64,000 nucleotides of DNA from contig CAVSQS010000005.1 in the NCBI GenBank assembly GCA_963730165.1, positions 248,001-312,000 on the forward strand. The letters are read 5' to 3'. Below the pieces are notes generated by a model. It did not search any database. It was not told the DNA's origin and saw only the letters and a program-made list of their open reading frames with translations. The translations under genes and the position numbers were made by a program. Numbering within the stretch: position 1 is the stretch's first letter; every line of letters begins with the position of its first letter. Of the stretch, positions 16,938 to 24,732 are shown piece by piece. Origin of the DNA: DASSQJ01 sp963730165. GTDB taxonomy: Bacteria > Actinomycetota > Actinomycetes > Actinomycetales > Dermatophilaceae.

Positions 16938-17927
16938 GTGAGCACCACGACCGAGATCGACGCGACGGCGCGTGCCCGGGACATCCTCGGAGTCTCGCGC
17001 CTGACCAACTCCGCCCTCACCGGGTGGCTGCACGGGCTCCCCGGAGTCGACCAGGTCGGCTGCGAGGCGCGCGCCGCCTCGCTCTCGACGCGCTCGATCA
17101 AGACCTCGAGCAAGGCCTGGGCGATCGACACGGCGATCTCGATGATCGACCTGACGACGCTCGAGGGCGCGGACACCCCCGGTCGGGTCCGCGGCCTCGC
17201 CGCCCGGGCCCTCGTCCCCGACCCGAGCGACCCGACGACGCCGAGCCCCGCGGCGGTGTGCGTGTACGGCGACATGGTCCCCGTCGCGAAGGAGGTGCTC
17301 GGCGAGTCGACGGTCAAGGTCGCCGCCGTCGCGACGGCCTTCCCCAGCGGTCGCGCCAGCCGCACCGTCAAGCTCGCCGACACCCGGGACGCGGTGGCGA
17401 ACGGGGCCGACGAGATCGACATGGTCATCGACCGCGGCGCGTTCCTCTCCGGTGACTACCTCACCGTCTTCGACGAGATCGCCGAGACGCGGGCCGCCTG
17501 CGGAGACGCCCGGCTCAAGGTGATCATGGAGACCGGCGAGCTGGTCACCTACGACAACGTGCGCCGCGCCTCGTGGCTCTCGATGCTGGCCGGCGCCGAC
17601 TTCATCAAGACCTCCACCGGCAAGATCTCGCCGGCTGCGACGCTGCCGGTCACTCTCGTGATGCTCGAGGCGGTCCGCGACTGGCGCGAGCTCACCGGTG
17701 AGCAGGTCGGCGTCAAGCCTGCCGGCGGCATCCGCACGAGCAAGGACGCGATCAGGTACCTCGTCACCGTCAACGAGGTCGCCGGCGAGGACTGGCTCGA
17801 CAACCACTGGTTCCGGTTCGGGGCGAGCAGCCTGCTCAACGACCTCGTCCTGCAGCGCCAGAAGATGGCCACCGGCGCCTACTCCGGCGGCGACTACGTC
17901 GCCGACGACTCCCCCAGCGGCTACTGA
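16938..17927 (+). CDS. deoC: Deoxyribose-phosphate aldolase
   Basis: 329-residue class I aldolase that cleaves 2-deoxy-D-ribose 5-phosphate into acetaldehyde and glyceraldehyde 3-phosphate. The Schiff-base lysine lies in DFIKTSTGK and the second active-site lysine in GVKPAGGIRTSKDA; DEIDMVIDRGAF carries the proton-relay Asp. The N-terminal extension makes it longer than E. coli DeoC (259), as in many actinobacteria. The GTG start has TAGACT 6 nt upstream, so it is probably leaderless. Two aldehyde-dehydrogenase genes follow directly, suited to oxidise the acetaldehyde produced (inference). Confidence 0.95.
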   Translation: MSTTTEIDATARARDILGVSRLTNSALTGWLHGLPGVDQVGCEARAASLSTRSIKTSSKAWAIDTAISMIDLTTLEGADTPGRVRGLAARALVPDPSDPTTPSPAAVCVYGDMVPVAKEVLGESTVKVAAVATAFPSGRASRTVKLADTRDAVANGADEIDMVIDRGAFLSGDYLTVFDEIAETRAACGDARLKVIMETGELVTYDNVRRASWLSMLAGADFIKTSTGKISPAATLPVTLVMLEAVRDWRELTGEQVGVKPAGGIRTSKDAIRYLVTVNEVAGEDWLDNHWFRFGASSLLNDLVLQRQKMATGAYSGGDYVADDSPSGY

Positions 17928-17956
17928 CGTCGACCGAGACGCGAGGACCCAGCACC

Positions 17957-19405
17957 ATGCCCAGCTTCGAGTACGCCCCCGCCCCCGAGTCGCGCGCCGT
18001 CGTCGACATCGCGAGCAGCTACGGGCTGTTCATCGGCGGCGAGTTCGTCGAGTCCGAGGGCGGCACGCCCTTCAAGACCGTCAACCCCGCGACCGAGGAG
18101 GTGCTCTCGGAGGTCGCGGAGGCGACCGAGGCCGACGTCGACGCGGCCGTGCGTGCGGCCCGGTCCGCCTTCACCCGCACCTGGTCGCGGATGAGCGGCG
18201 CCGACCGCGGCAAGTACCTCTACCGCATCGCCCGGATCATCCAGGAGCGGGCCCGCGAGTTCGCCGTGCTCGAGACCCTCGACAACGGCAAGCCGATCAA
18301 GGAGAGCCGCGACGTCGACATCCCCCTCGTCGCCGCGCACTTCTTCTACCACGCCGGCTGGGCCGACAAGCTCGGGTACGCCGCACTCGGCGACGACCCC
18401 CGGCCCCTGGGGGTGGTGGGCCAGGTCATCCCGTGGAACTTCCCCCTGCTCATGCTCGCGTGGAAGGTCGCCCCCGCCCTGGCCTGCGGCAACACGGTCG
18501 TCCTCAAGCCGGCCGAGACGACGCCGCTCACCGCCCTCCTCTTCGCCGAGGTGTGCCGGCAGGCCGAGCTGCCCCCCGGCGTCGTCAACATCGTCACCGG
18601 GGCCGGCGCCACCGGCCAGGCGATCGTCGACCACCCCGGCATCGACAAGCTGGCCTTCACCGGCTCCACGGCCGTCGGCAAGATGATCGCCCGCTCCATC
18701 GCGGGGACCCGGAAGAAGGCCACGCTCGAGCTCGGCGGCAAGGCGGCGAACATCGTCTTCGACGACGCCCCGGTCGACCAGGCCGTCGAGGGCATCGTCG
18801 ACGGCATCTTCTTCAACCAGGGCCATGTCTGCTGCGCCGGGAGCCGCATCCTGGTCCAGGAGAGCATCGCCGAGGAGCTCGACCACCGGCTCAAGCGGAG
18901 GCTCGCGACGCTGCGGGTCGGCGACCCGATGGACAAGAACACCGACGTCGGGGCGATCAACTCCCGGCGCCAGCTCGAGCGGATCGAGGAGATGGTCAAG
19001 GTCGGCGAGTCCGAGGGCGCGACCCGCTGGGACTCCGGCTGCGACCTGCCGGCGAACGGGTTCTGGTTCCGGCCGACCGTGTTCAGCAACGTCAGCCAGA
19101 GCCATCGCATCGCCCAGGAGGAGATCTTCGGCCCGGTCGTCTCGGTCCTGACCTTCCGCACCCCCGGTGAGGCGGTCGCCAAGGCGAACAACACCCCCTA
19201 CGGGCTCTCGGCGGGCATCTGGACCGAGAAGGGCAGCCGGATCCTCTGGATGGCCGACCAGCTGCGGGCCGGTGTCGTCTGGGCCAACACCTTCAACAAG
19301 TTCGACCCGACGAGCCCGTTCGGCGGGTACAAGGAGTCGGGCTACGGCCGCGAGGGCGGCCGGCACGGGCTCGAGGCCTACGTGACGACGGGAGCGGGAG
19401 AGTGA
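17957..19405 (+). CDS. Aldehyde dehydrogenase, catalytic half of an ALDH16-type pair
   Basis: 482 residues, full-length NAD(P)-dependent aldehyde dehydrogenase. Seen are the IPWNFPLLMLAWKVAPAL block, GFTGS-like AFTGSTAVGKMI, the general base in LELGGKAANIVF and the nucleophilic cysteine in NQGHVCCAGSR. The HFFYHAGWADKL segment is typical of ALDH16-like proteins. It starts 30 nt after deoC and overlaps the second ALDH gene by four bases (GTGA). Its likely job is oxidation of acetaldehyde from DeoC to acetate (inference). Confidence 0.92.
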   Translation: MPSFEYAPAPESRAVVDIASSYGLFIGGEFVESEGGTPFKTVNPATEEVLSEVAEATEADVDAAVRAARSAFTRTWSRMSGADRGKYLYRIARIIQERAREFAVLETLDNGKPIKESRDVDIPLVAAHFFYHAGWADKLGYAALGDDPRPLGVVGQVIPWNFPLLMLAWKVAPALACGNTVVLKPAETTPLTALLFAEVCRQAELPPGVVNIVTGAGATGQAIVDHPGIDKLAFTGSTAVGKMIARSIAGTRKKATLELGGKAANIVFDDAPVDQAVEGIVDGIFFNQGHVCCAGSRILVQESIAEELDHRLKRRLATLRVGDPMDKNTDVGAINSRRQLERIEEMVKVGESEGATRWDSGCDLPANGFWFRPTVFSNVSQSHRIAQEEIFGPVVSVLTFRTPGEAVAKANNTPYGLSAGIWTEKGSRILWMADQLRAGVVWANTFNKFDPTSPFGGYKESGYGREGGRHGLEAYVTTGAGE

Positions 19406-20310
19406 GCACGCGGGTCGACGTCCGCAAGACGTACAAGCTCTACATCGGCGGGAAGTTCCCCCGCAGCGAGAGCGGGCGCTCCTACGAGGTCCTCGCCGCG
19501 CCGAGCGGGCGGCGCTCGACGCCGCGGTTCCTCGCCAACGCCGCGCAGGGCTCGCGCAAGGACGCCCGCGACGCCGTCGTCGCCGCCCGCAAGGCGCAGC
19601 CGGGCTGGGCCGGGGCCACGGCCTACAACCGGGGACAGGTGCTCTACCGCGTCGCCGAGGTGATGGAGGGCCGCCGCGCCCAGCTCGTCGCCGACGTCCG
19701 TGACTCCGAGGGCCTGACCGCGGCACGGGCCGAGGCCGTCGTCTCGGCCGCGATCGACCGGTGGGTCTGGTACGCCGGGTGGTCCGACAAGTACACCCAG
19801 GTGCTCGGCGGGCTCAACCCGGTCGCCGGACCGTACTTCGACATCTCCGCACCCGAGCCGACCGGCGTCGTCGCCGTCCTGGCTCCGCAACGCTCCAGCC
19901 TGCTCGGGCTGGTGTCGGTCCTCGCCCCCGTCGTGGTGTCCGGCAACACGTGCGTGGTCCTCGCGTCGGAGGACCGCCCGCTGCCGGCGATCGACCTCGC
20001 CGAGTGCCTCGCCACCTCGGACGTGCCCGGCGGCGTCGTCAACATCGTGACCGGCCGCACCGCCGAGGTCGCGCCGTGGCTGGCCTCGCACCGCGACGTC
20101 AACGCCATCGACCTCACCGGTGCCGCCGACGCCGTCGACGTCGAGTGGGGCGCTCTCGAGGCCGCCGCCGCGGAGAACCTCAAGCGTGTGCTGCGACCCG
20201 CGGGCACCGGCGCCGAGGCGGTCGAACCCGACTTCGAGGCGACGCCCGACCTCTCCCGCCTCAGCGCGTTCCTCGAGACCAAGACGGTCTGGCACCCCAA
20301 GGGCCGCTGA
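19402..20310 (+). CDS. Non-catalytic aldehyde dehydrogenase-like protein (second ALDH16 half)
   Basis: 302 residues that align with the N-terminal part of aldehyde dehydrogenases (KLYIGGKFPRSESGRSYEV, AYNRGQVLYRVAEVMEGRRA, VWYAGWSDKYTQVLGGLNPV) but stop before the usual ELGGK and catalytic-cysteine regions. The protein cannot be an active dehydrogenase by itself. In eukaryotic and some bacterial ALDH16 proteins a catalytic ALDH domain is fused to a second, cysteine-less one; here the same two parts are separate genes overlapping by GTGA. It probably assembles with the preceding enzyme. Confidence 0.82.
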   Translation: MSTRVDVRKTYKLYIGGKFPRSESGRSYEVLAAPSGRRSTPRFLANAAQGSRKDARDAVVAARKAQPGWAGATAYNRGQVLYRVAEVMEGRRAQLVADVRDSEGLTAARAEAVVSAAIDRWVWYAGWSDKYTQVLGGLNPVAGPYFDISAPEPTGVVAVLAPQRSSLLGLVSVLAPVVVSGNTCVVLASEDRPLPAIDLAECLATSDVPGGVVNIVTGRTAEVAPWLASHRDVNAIDLTGAADAVDVEWGALEAAAAENLKRVLRPAGTGAEAVEPDFEATPDLSRLSAFLETKTVWHPKGR

Positions 20311-20322
20311 CCCCCTCTCACC

Positions 20323-20395
20323 CGACTTCTTGCGATTCCCCCACCCGGGAGGGCCCTCCAGGGGCCCCCAGAGGTGGCAGGAACGCAAGAAGTCG
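20323..20395. repeat. 73-bp palindromic element, copy 1
   Basis: Two 22-bp arms around a 29-nt loop. Left arm starts CGACTTCTTGCGATTC, right arm ends CGCAAGAAGTCG; 18 of 22 positions pair, the outer 12 perfectly. A second element at 37555-37627 has the same arm length, loop length and closely similar arms. It lies 12 nt after the ALDH gene and could serve as a terminator, although no T-run follows. Confidence 0.7.
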
Positions 20396-20503
20396 GGGTG
20401 GGGGCGGGGCGGGTGGCGGGCCGGGAGCCGGGCGTAAGGACCTCACAACCGGTGCGTAAGCGGCCCGTCATGGAGTCCGAGCGCGCCCTCGCGAAGACTC
20501 GAA

Positions 20504-20528
20504 CCTGTCAGCGAGACACGTTGACAGG
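20504..20528 (+). promoter_or_regulatory. Leader hairpin before secreted-protein gene
   Basis: CCTGTCA and TGACAGG form a perfect 7-bp stem with an 11-nt loop, ending 13 nt before the ATG at 20542. The right arm touches the GGAAGGGG ribosome-binding region, so folding could affect translation, or a repressor may bind the DNA. Confidence 0.4.
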
Positions 20529-20541
20529 AAGGGGAAAACCC

Positions 20542-20997
20542 ATGTCCCGCACCAGGATCCTCACTGCCATCGCCGCCGTCGGGCTGTCCGTGGGCGCCGC
20601 GACGGCGCTCGCCGCGCCGGCCGGCGCCGCCGGCGTCTCCGGCCCCGCCTTCTACGTCGACCACGTCCTCTACCGCACGGTCGCCACCCCGACCGACCTG
20701 TCCGGGACCGGCGCGCCGGACTCGACCTACGACGCCATCTACGCCTTCGCCGGCCATCGCAGCGTCGCCGAGGCCGCGCCCGGTGACCCCGGCTACAACG
20801 GCGGCCGGTGGCAGGTGCACCAGGTCGACGTCGAGGACCACGACGCGCTGCTCGCCGTCGCCGACCTCGACGGCAACGGGGTCATCGACGCCCTGGACGA
20901 GGTCCACGCCGCCCTGGCGTCAGGACTGGCGACCGACTCCGGGGTGGTCCGCGAGTTCGTCTGCACGGTCAACCGCGTCCCGGCGAGCCGCCGCTGA
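20542..20997 (+). CDS. Secreted protein with one EF-hand/dockerin-like calcium loop
   Basis: 151 residues with a Sec signal peptide: MSRTRI, hydrophobic core LTAIAAVGLSVGAATALA and a probable AxA-type cleavage site before GVSGPAF. The mature protein is about 120 residues. Near its end DLDGNGVIDALDE fits a 12-residue EF-hand loop (Asp at 1, 3 and 12, Asn at 5). No other family feature is recognised. GGAAGGGG lies 7 nt before the ATG. The gene has its own upstream hairpin, and its 3' end overlaps the end of the opposite membrane-protein gene by about 78 bases. Confidence 0.7.
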   Translation: MSRTRILTAIAAVGLSVGAATALAAPAGAAGVSGPAFYVDHVLYRTVATPTDLSGTGAPDSTYDAIYAFAGHRSVAEAAPGDPGYNGGRWQVHQVDVEDHDALLAVADLDGNGVIDALDEVHAALASGLATDSGVVREFVCTVNRVPASRR

Positions 20998-22017
20998 CCG
21001 GATGCCGGGCGCCTGCGGGCGCGGGGCGGGCCCGCCCCGCGTCGGCACCCGGCGCAGCTCGACGGCGAGCGAGCCGACGCCCACGACGGCCACCGAGACG
21101 AGGACGAGCAGGAGCGGCAGGCCGAGGCTGTCGAGGTTGTGGACGTGCACCCCGGTGGTGACGTGCCAGCCGGCGAGCCGCGGGAAGGCGAGGCCGACCG
21201 CCCCCGCGAGGACGAACGCCGCTCCGCCGACGCCGAGGGTGCGGGCCGCGACGACGAGCCCGATGCGACGGGTCACCTCCGGGGGAGCGCCCTTGCGCCG
21301 GACCAGCCACCCGACGAGGGCCCCGATGAGGACCTGGACGCTCATCGTCCCCAGCCCGAACACCGCCCCGGGGGCCCAGCCCCACCAGGCCGACGGCATC
21401 GACGGGGCGAGCACGGAGTAGATGATCACGGCGAACGCCCCGACACCCCAGCCCGCGATGAACCCGTGGACGGCCGGCATCCACGGGCGTGGGTCCTGCA
21501 GGTCCGGCTCGCTGCACTCCGCGCACTCCTCGTCGCTCCAGTGCGGAGTCGGAGCGATCGGGACGTCGCCGTGGGCGTGGACGTGCAGGCTTCCCGGCCG
21601 ACCCCCTCCCCGGACCAGGCGCCCCAGGCGGTGCAGGTGGACGTCGAGGTGCCACGGCAGCCGACCACCCCGGATGTACCGGGCCGCCCAGATCATCGCG
21701 ACACCGACGACGACGTAGAGCAGGTGGTCCTGCCACGTCCCCAGGCTGAGGTACCGCGAGAGGGCGAGGTAGGCGAGCTCGCTCGCGATCGCCCGCTGGA
21801 GGAGGAAGGCCGCCGAGAAGGTCAGGGCGCCGCGCATCCCGGCCCGGCTCGAGTACCCGCCGACCGCGTAGGAGAAGGTGATCGGCCAGGTGTGCTCGTC
21901 GGGGGTCACCCCGTGGACCATCCCGAGGAGGAACGCGGTGAGGAGCACCGCCCAGAGGGCGAGTCCGGTCTGGGGGTTCCACAGGTCGATGCCGAGCGCC
22001 ACACCTCCACACGACAC
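20920..22017 (-). CDS. NicO-like polytopic membrane protein, putative metal transporter
   Basis: About 365 residues with seven or so hydrophobic segments. The first carries LLGMVHGVTPDEHTWPI; the H-x3-PDEH pattern recalls the metal-binding HxxxxDH-type motifs of nickel/cobalt transporters (NiCoT, NicO, HupE). A central hydrophilic loop is rich in histidine, Cys and acid residues (HLDVHLHRLGRL, HVHAHGDVP, SDEECAECSE). The start is uncertain: GTG 22017 or GTG 22002, neither with a well-spaced binding site. A Zur/Fur-like box lies 20 nt upstream. Metal transport is an inference from motif, His-loop and box together; the C terminus runs into the neighbouring gene, so a late frameshift is possible. 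Confidence 0.6.
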   Translation of the reverse strand: MSCGGVALGIDLWNPQTGLALWAVLLTAFLLGMVHGVTPDEHTWPITFSYAVGGYSSRAGMRGALTFSAAFLLQRAIASELAYLALSRYLSLGTWQDHLLYVVVGVAMIWAARYIRGGRLPWHLDVHLHRLGRLVRGGGRPGSLHVHAHGDVPIAPTPHWSDEECAECSEPDLQDPRPWMPAVHGFIAGWGVGAFAVIIYSVLAPSMPSAWWGWAPGAVFGLGTMSVQVLIGALVGWLVRRKGAPPEVTRRIGLVVAARTLGVGGAAFVLAGAVGLAFPRLAGWHVTTGVHVHNLDSLGLPLLLVLVSVAVVGVGSLAVELRRVPTRGGPAPRPQAPGIRSAAARRDAVDRADELADHPGVGRQS

Positions 22018-22036
22018 CTCGCGGCTGGACGTTTCC

Positions 22037-22051
22037 TGAGAATGATTCCTG
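22037..22051. promoter_or_regulatory. Zur/Fur-family-like operator
   Basis: TGAGAATGATTCCTG keeps ten of fifteen positions of the TGAtAATGATTATCA-type box bound by Fur-family repressors (Fur, Zur, Nur). It lies 20-34 nt upstream of the GTG at 22017, where a promoter of the putative metal transporter should be, and 55 nt from the divergent kinase gene. Confidence 0.45.
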
Positions 22052-22105
22052 TTCTCGTCATGGGCCGACGACTGCACCTCCCCTCCGTCCGTAGACTGCT
22101 GGCCC

Positions 22106-22756
22106 GTGGAGGAGGAGGCGGCGCGGACCGGCGACCACGGGGCCGAGCGACCCGGCGCCGGCCGCCGCCGGGTCGTCGTCCTCGCCGGCCCCAGCGGAGC
22201 CGGCAAGTCCCGGCTCGCCGAGCGCCTCCACGCCGCGCACGGCTGGCCCGTCTTCCGCCTCGACGACTTCTACCGCGACGAGGACGACCCCGCGGCGCCC
22301 CGGCACCCCGAGCTCGGCATCGTCGACTGGGACCACCCCGACAGCTGGGACGCGGGGCGGGCCCTCACCGCGCTCGGCGAGCTGGTCGACACCGGCCGGA
22401 CGCGCCTGCCGGTCTACGACATCGCGACGAGCCGGGCGGTGGGCCACCACGAGGTGGCGATGTCGCCCGGCGACCTCGTCCTCGCCGAGGGGATCTTCGC
22501 CGCCGAGATCGTCGCCGGCCTCGAGGAGGCCGGGATGCTGCACAGCGCCTGGTGCATCCACCACCGACCCGCGGTCACGTTCGTCCGCCGGCTGCTGCGC
22601 GACCTGCGCGAGCGGCGCAAGCCGCCGGCGATGCTCGTCCGCCGCGGATGGGGGCTCATGCGCGACGAACCGAGGATCGTCGAGCGCCAGACCGCGCTCG
22701 GCGCGTCCCCCGCACGAGCGGTGACGGTCGAGCGGATGCTCGGACTCGGGCCGTGA
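22106..22756 (+). CDS. Uridine kinase-like P-loop protein
   Basis: 216 residues of the uridine kinase/phosphoribulokinase class of P-loop NTPases. Walker A is AGPSGAGKSRLAERL (about 27-41), followed by FRLDDFYRDEDDP with the acidic residues of the nucleoside site, and DLVLAEGIFAAEI as the Walker B strand. The family phosphorylates uridine or cytidine; the substrate here is not proven. GTG at 22106 has TAGACT 8 nt upstream, suggesting a leaderless message. It stands beside the metal-transporter gene, divergently. Confidence 0.75.
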   Translation: MEEEAARTGDHGAERPGAGRRRVVVLAGPSGAGKSRLAERLHAAHGWPVFRLDDFYRDEDDPAAPRHPELGIVDWDHPDSWDAGRALTALGELVDTGRTRLPVYDIATSRAVGHHEVAMSPGDLVLAEGIFAAEIVAGLEEAGMLHSAWCIHHRPAVTFVRRLLRDLRERRKPPAMLVRRGWGLMRDEPRIVERQTALGASPARAVTVERMLGLGP

Positions 22757-22799
22757 GGAGCCCACGTGGCGTGACACCCCGCTCGGTTAGGGTGGCGCC

Positions 22800-22826
22800 G
22801 TGGCCGCAACGGGGGTGATGTCGTGA
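22800..22826 (+). CDS. Leaderless 8-codon upstream ORF (predicted leader peptide)
   Basis: GTG at 22800 stands 6 nt after a TTAGGGT box (TAGGGT at 22788-22793), the spacing seen at leaderless genes in this window. It encodes MAATGVMS and its TGA overlaps the GTG start of the following membrane-protein gene by four bases, so the two would be coupled. No peptide function is implied by the sequence. Confidence 0.45.
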   Translation: MAATGVMS

Positions 22827-24103
22827 GCGACGGGTCGTGGACGGCTCCCGGCTCGGACGCCGATGAGCCACGCACTCCCCCGCCCGGGTACGCGCCGCCT
22901 CCTCCGGGGTACGGACCGGCCCCTCCCGGGTACGGGCCTCCGCCAGGGTACGGGCCGCCTCCCCCGGGCTACGGGCCTCCTCCCGCGGGCTACGGGCCTC
23001 CTCCCGGGTACGCGCCCGCCCCCGGCCACGGACCGCCTCCGCCCGGGTACCCCCACGTCCCCGGCCCACCCCCGCCGCCCGGCGCCTGGCGCAGCGTCGA
23101 GTTCCGACCCGGCATCATCCCGCTGCGCCCCCTGGCCCTCGGCGACCTCTACGGCGCCGTCATCAAGGCCGTCCGCGGCAACCCTGCCGCGACCATCGGC
23201 CTCGCGACCCTGACGACGTTCGCGTTCCTCCTGCCCACGACGGCGCTCGGCTCGTGGCTCGCCACGGTCGACAGCGTCCCGCTCGACGGCCCGTCGAGCA
23301 GCGCGTCGGCGTCCGCGGGCGGCCTGGGGCTCGGCCTGCTCGGCGTGTACCTCCCGAGCCTCGGGCAGCTGGTGTCGGGCATCCTGCTCGCCGGCTTCCT
23401 CGCCCAGGTCGTCGGGCAGGCGGTGCTCGGCCGGAAGGTCGGCCTCGGCGAGACGTGGAGGGGAACCAGGGGCCGGCTGCTGCCCATGGTCGGTGCCGTC
23501 CTCGTCACCGTGCTCGTCGGGCTGCTCGTCGTCGCCGTCCTCGTCGGCGGGCCGGTGGCGCTGCTCGTCGCGGGCGACGTCAACGGCGACGACACCGTCC
23601 TCTTCACCGGCCTCGCCCTGCTCGTGCTCGGTGCGCTCGGCGCAGTGGCCGTCACGCTCTACCTCGGCACGAAGTGGGCGTTCGCGACGCCGGCGATCGT
23701 CCTCGAGCGGGTCGGCGTCCTCGGAGGGCTCAGGCGCTCCTGGCAGCTCGTCGGCGAGCCCACGCGCGGGCCCTTCTGGCGCATCTTCGGCATCCGGCTG
23801 CTCACCTCGATCATCGTCGGGGTCGCGGCGTCGGTCATCGCGATCCCGATCTCCCTCGTCGTCGGGTTCGCCGTCGCCGCGTCGCTCGGCGACGGCGGCA
23901 CGACCGGCGACCTGTTCCTCGCCCAGGCCCTCGCCACCGGGATCTCGGGGTTGGTCACCGGCGCGCTCACGACACCGTTCACCGCCGGGGTCGACGCACT
24001 GCTCTACGTCGACGCCCGCATCCGGCGTGAGGGCCTCGACGTCCGCCTCGTCCAGACCGCCCAGGGCGCGGCGCCTCCGCCGTGGCCCCTGACGAGGCCG
24101 TGA
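22823..24103 (+). CDS. Proline-rich membrane protein heading the MoxR cluster
   Basis: 426 residues. The first 90 are a low-complexity arm of PPGYG/PPPGYG repeats (about a dozen tyrosines), followed by a polytopic domain with six hydrophobic segments (YGAVIKAVRGNPAATIGLAT onward). The membrane part resembles the glycerophosphodiester-phosphodiesterase membrane-domain-like proteins found beside DUF4129 genes. The GTG overlaps the stop of an eight-codon leaderless ORF. It overlaps the DUF4129 gene by four bases and is the first member of a five-gene coupled operon. The Pro/Tyr arm probably mediates protein contacts; function is unknown. Confidence 0.75.
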   Translation: MSDGSWTAPGSDADEPRTPPPGYAPPPPGYGPAPPGYGPPPGYGPPPPGYGPPPAGYGPPPGYAPAPGHGPPPPGYPHVPGPPPPPGAWRSVEFRPGIIPLRPLALGDLYGAVIKAVRGNPAATIGLATLTTFAFLLPTTALGSWLATVDSVPLDGPSSSASASAGGLGLGLLGVYLPSLGQLVSGILLAGFLAQVVGQAVLGRKVGLGETWRGTRGRLLPMVGAVLVTVLVGLLVVAVLVGGPVALLVAGDVNGDDTVLFTGLALLVLGALGAVAVTLYLGTKWAFATPAIVLERVGVLGGLRRSWQLVGEPTRGPFWRIFGIRLLTSIIVGVAASVIAIPISLVVGFAVAASLGDGGTTGDLFLAQALATGISGLVTGALTTPFTAGVDALLYVDARIRREGLDVRLVQTAQGAAPPPWPLTRP

Positions 24104-24732
24104 GCCTCCCCCTCGATGCGCCCCTCGATCCGACGTCGGACGAGGCACGGCGGTGGCTCGAGCAGGAGCTCGCCAAGGGCACGTACCACCCCCAGCCCTC
24201 GCTGACGCAGCGGTTCCTCGAGTGGCTGGACCGGCTGCTCTCGTACACCTCCGGGTCGAGCGGGCCGGCGTTCCTGCTGCCCGTCGTCATCGGCGTGCTG
24301 ATCGCGGTGCTGCTCGCCGTCCTCCTCGTCGTGCTCCGGCGCGAGGTGCGGTCGACGGCCGACTCGGGCACCCACGTCCTCGACGTCCCCGACCTCGACG
24401 CCGCGACCCTGCGCCGCCGGGCCGGGGACGCCGCGGCCCGGGGCGACTGGGACACCGCGGTCCTCGACGGGGTCCGCACGCTCGCGCGGGCCGGCGTCGA
24501 GCGGGTCGTGCTCGAGGACGCCCCCGGCCGCACCGCGCACGAGGTCGCGCTCGCGCTCGCGAGTCCCTACCCCGGGGAGGCGGAGGCGCTGCTGCGTGCC
24601 GCGGACTCCTTCGACGCCGTCCGCTACGGACACCGTCGTGCCACCGAGGGGCAGGCCCGCGAGGTCCTCGACCTCGAGGCGCGGGTGGCCGCGGCCCGAC
24701 CCGTCCGCCCGGCACCGGCGGGTACCGGATGA
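24100..24732 (+). CDS. DUF4129 domain protein
   Basis: About 210 residues: a cytoplasmic or external N-terminal helix (DEARRWLEQELAKGTYHPQP), one membrane segment (AFLLPVVIGVLIAVLLAVLL) and a C-terminal DUF4129 region (VRTLARAGVERVVLEDAPGR onward, with TAHEVA). GTG at 24100 forms a GTGA overlap with the upstream stop; GTG at 24082 is a longer option. DUF4129 genes regularly accompany MoxR and DUF58 genes in actinobacteria, but their role is unknown. Confidence 0.8.
   Translation: MSLPLDAPLDPTSDEARRWLEQELAKGTYHPQPSLTQRFLEWLDRLLSYTSGSSGPAFLLPVVIGVLIAVLLAVLLVVLRREVRSTADSGTHVLDVPDLDAATLRRRAGDAAARGDWDTAVLDGVRTLARAGVERVVLEDAPGRTAHEVALALASPYPGEAEALLRAADSFDAVRYGHRRATEGQAREVLDLEARVAAARPVRPAPAGTG

Noticed and set aside
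22870..23080. Tandem GC-rich repeats that could be a CRISPR or minisatellite
   Set aside because: The units are codon-sized variants of PPGYG in the frame of the membrane protein, of uneven length and without spacers; it is a low-complexity protein arm.
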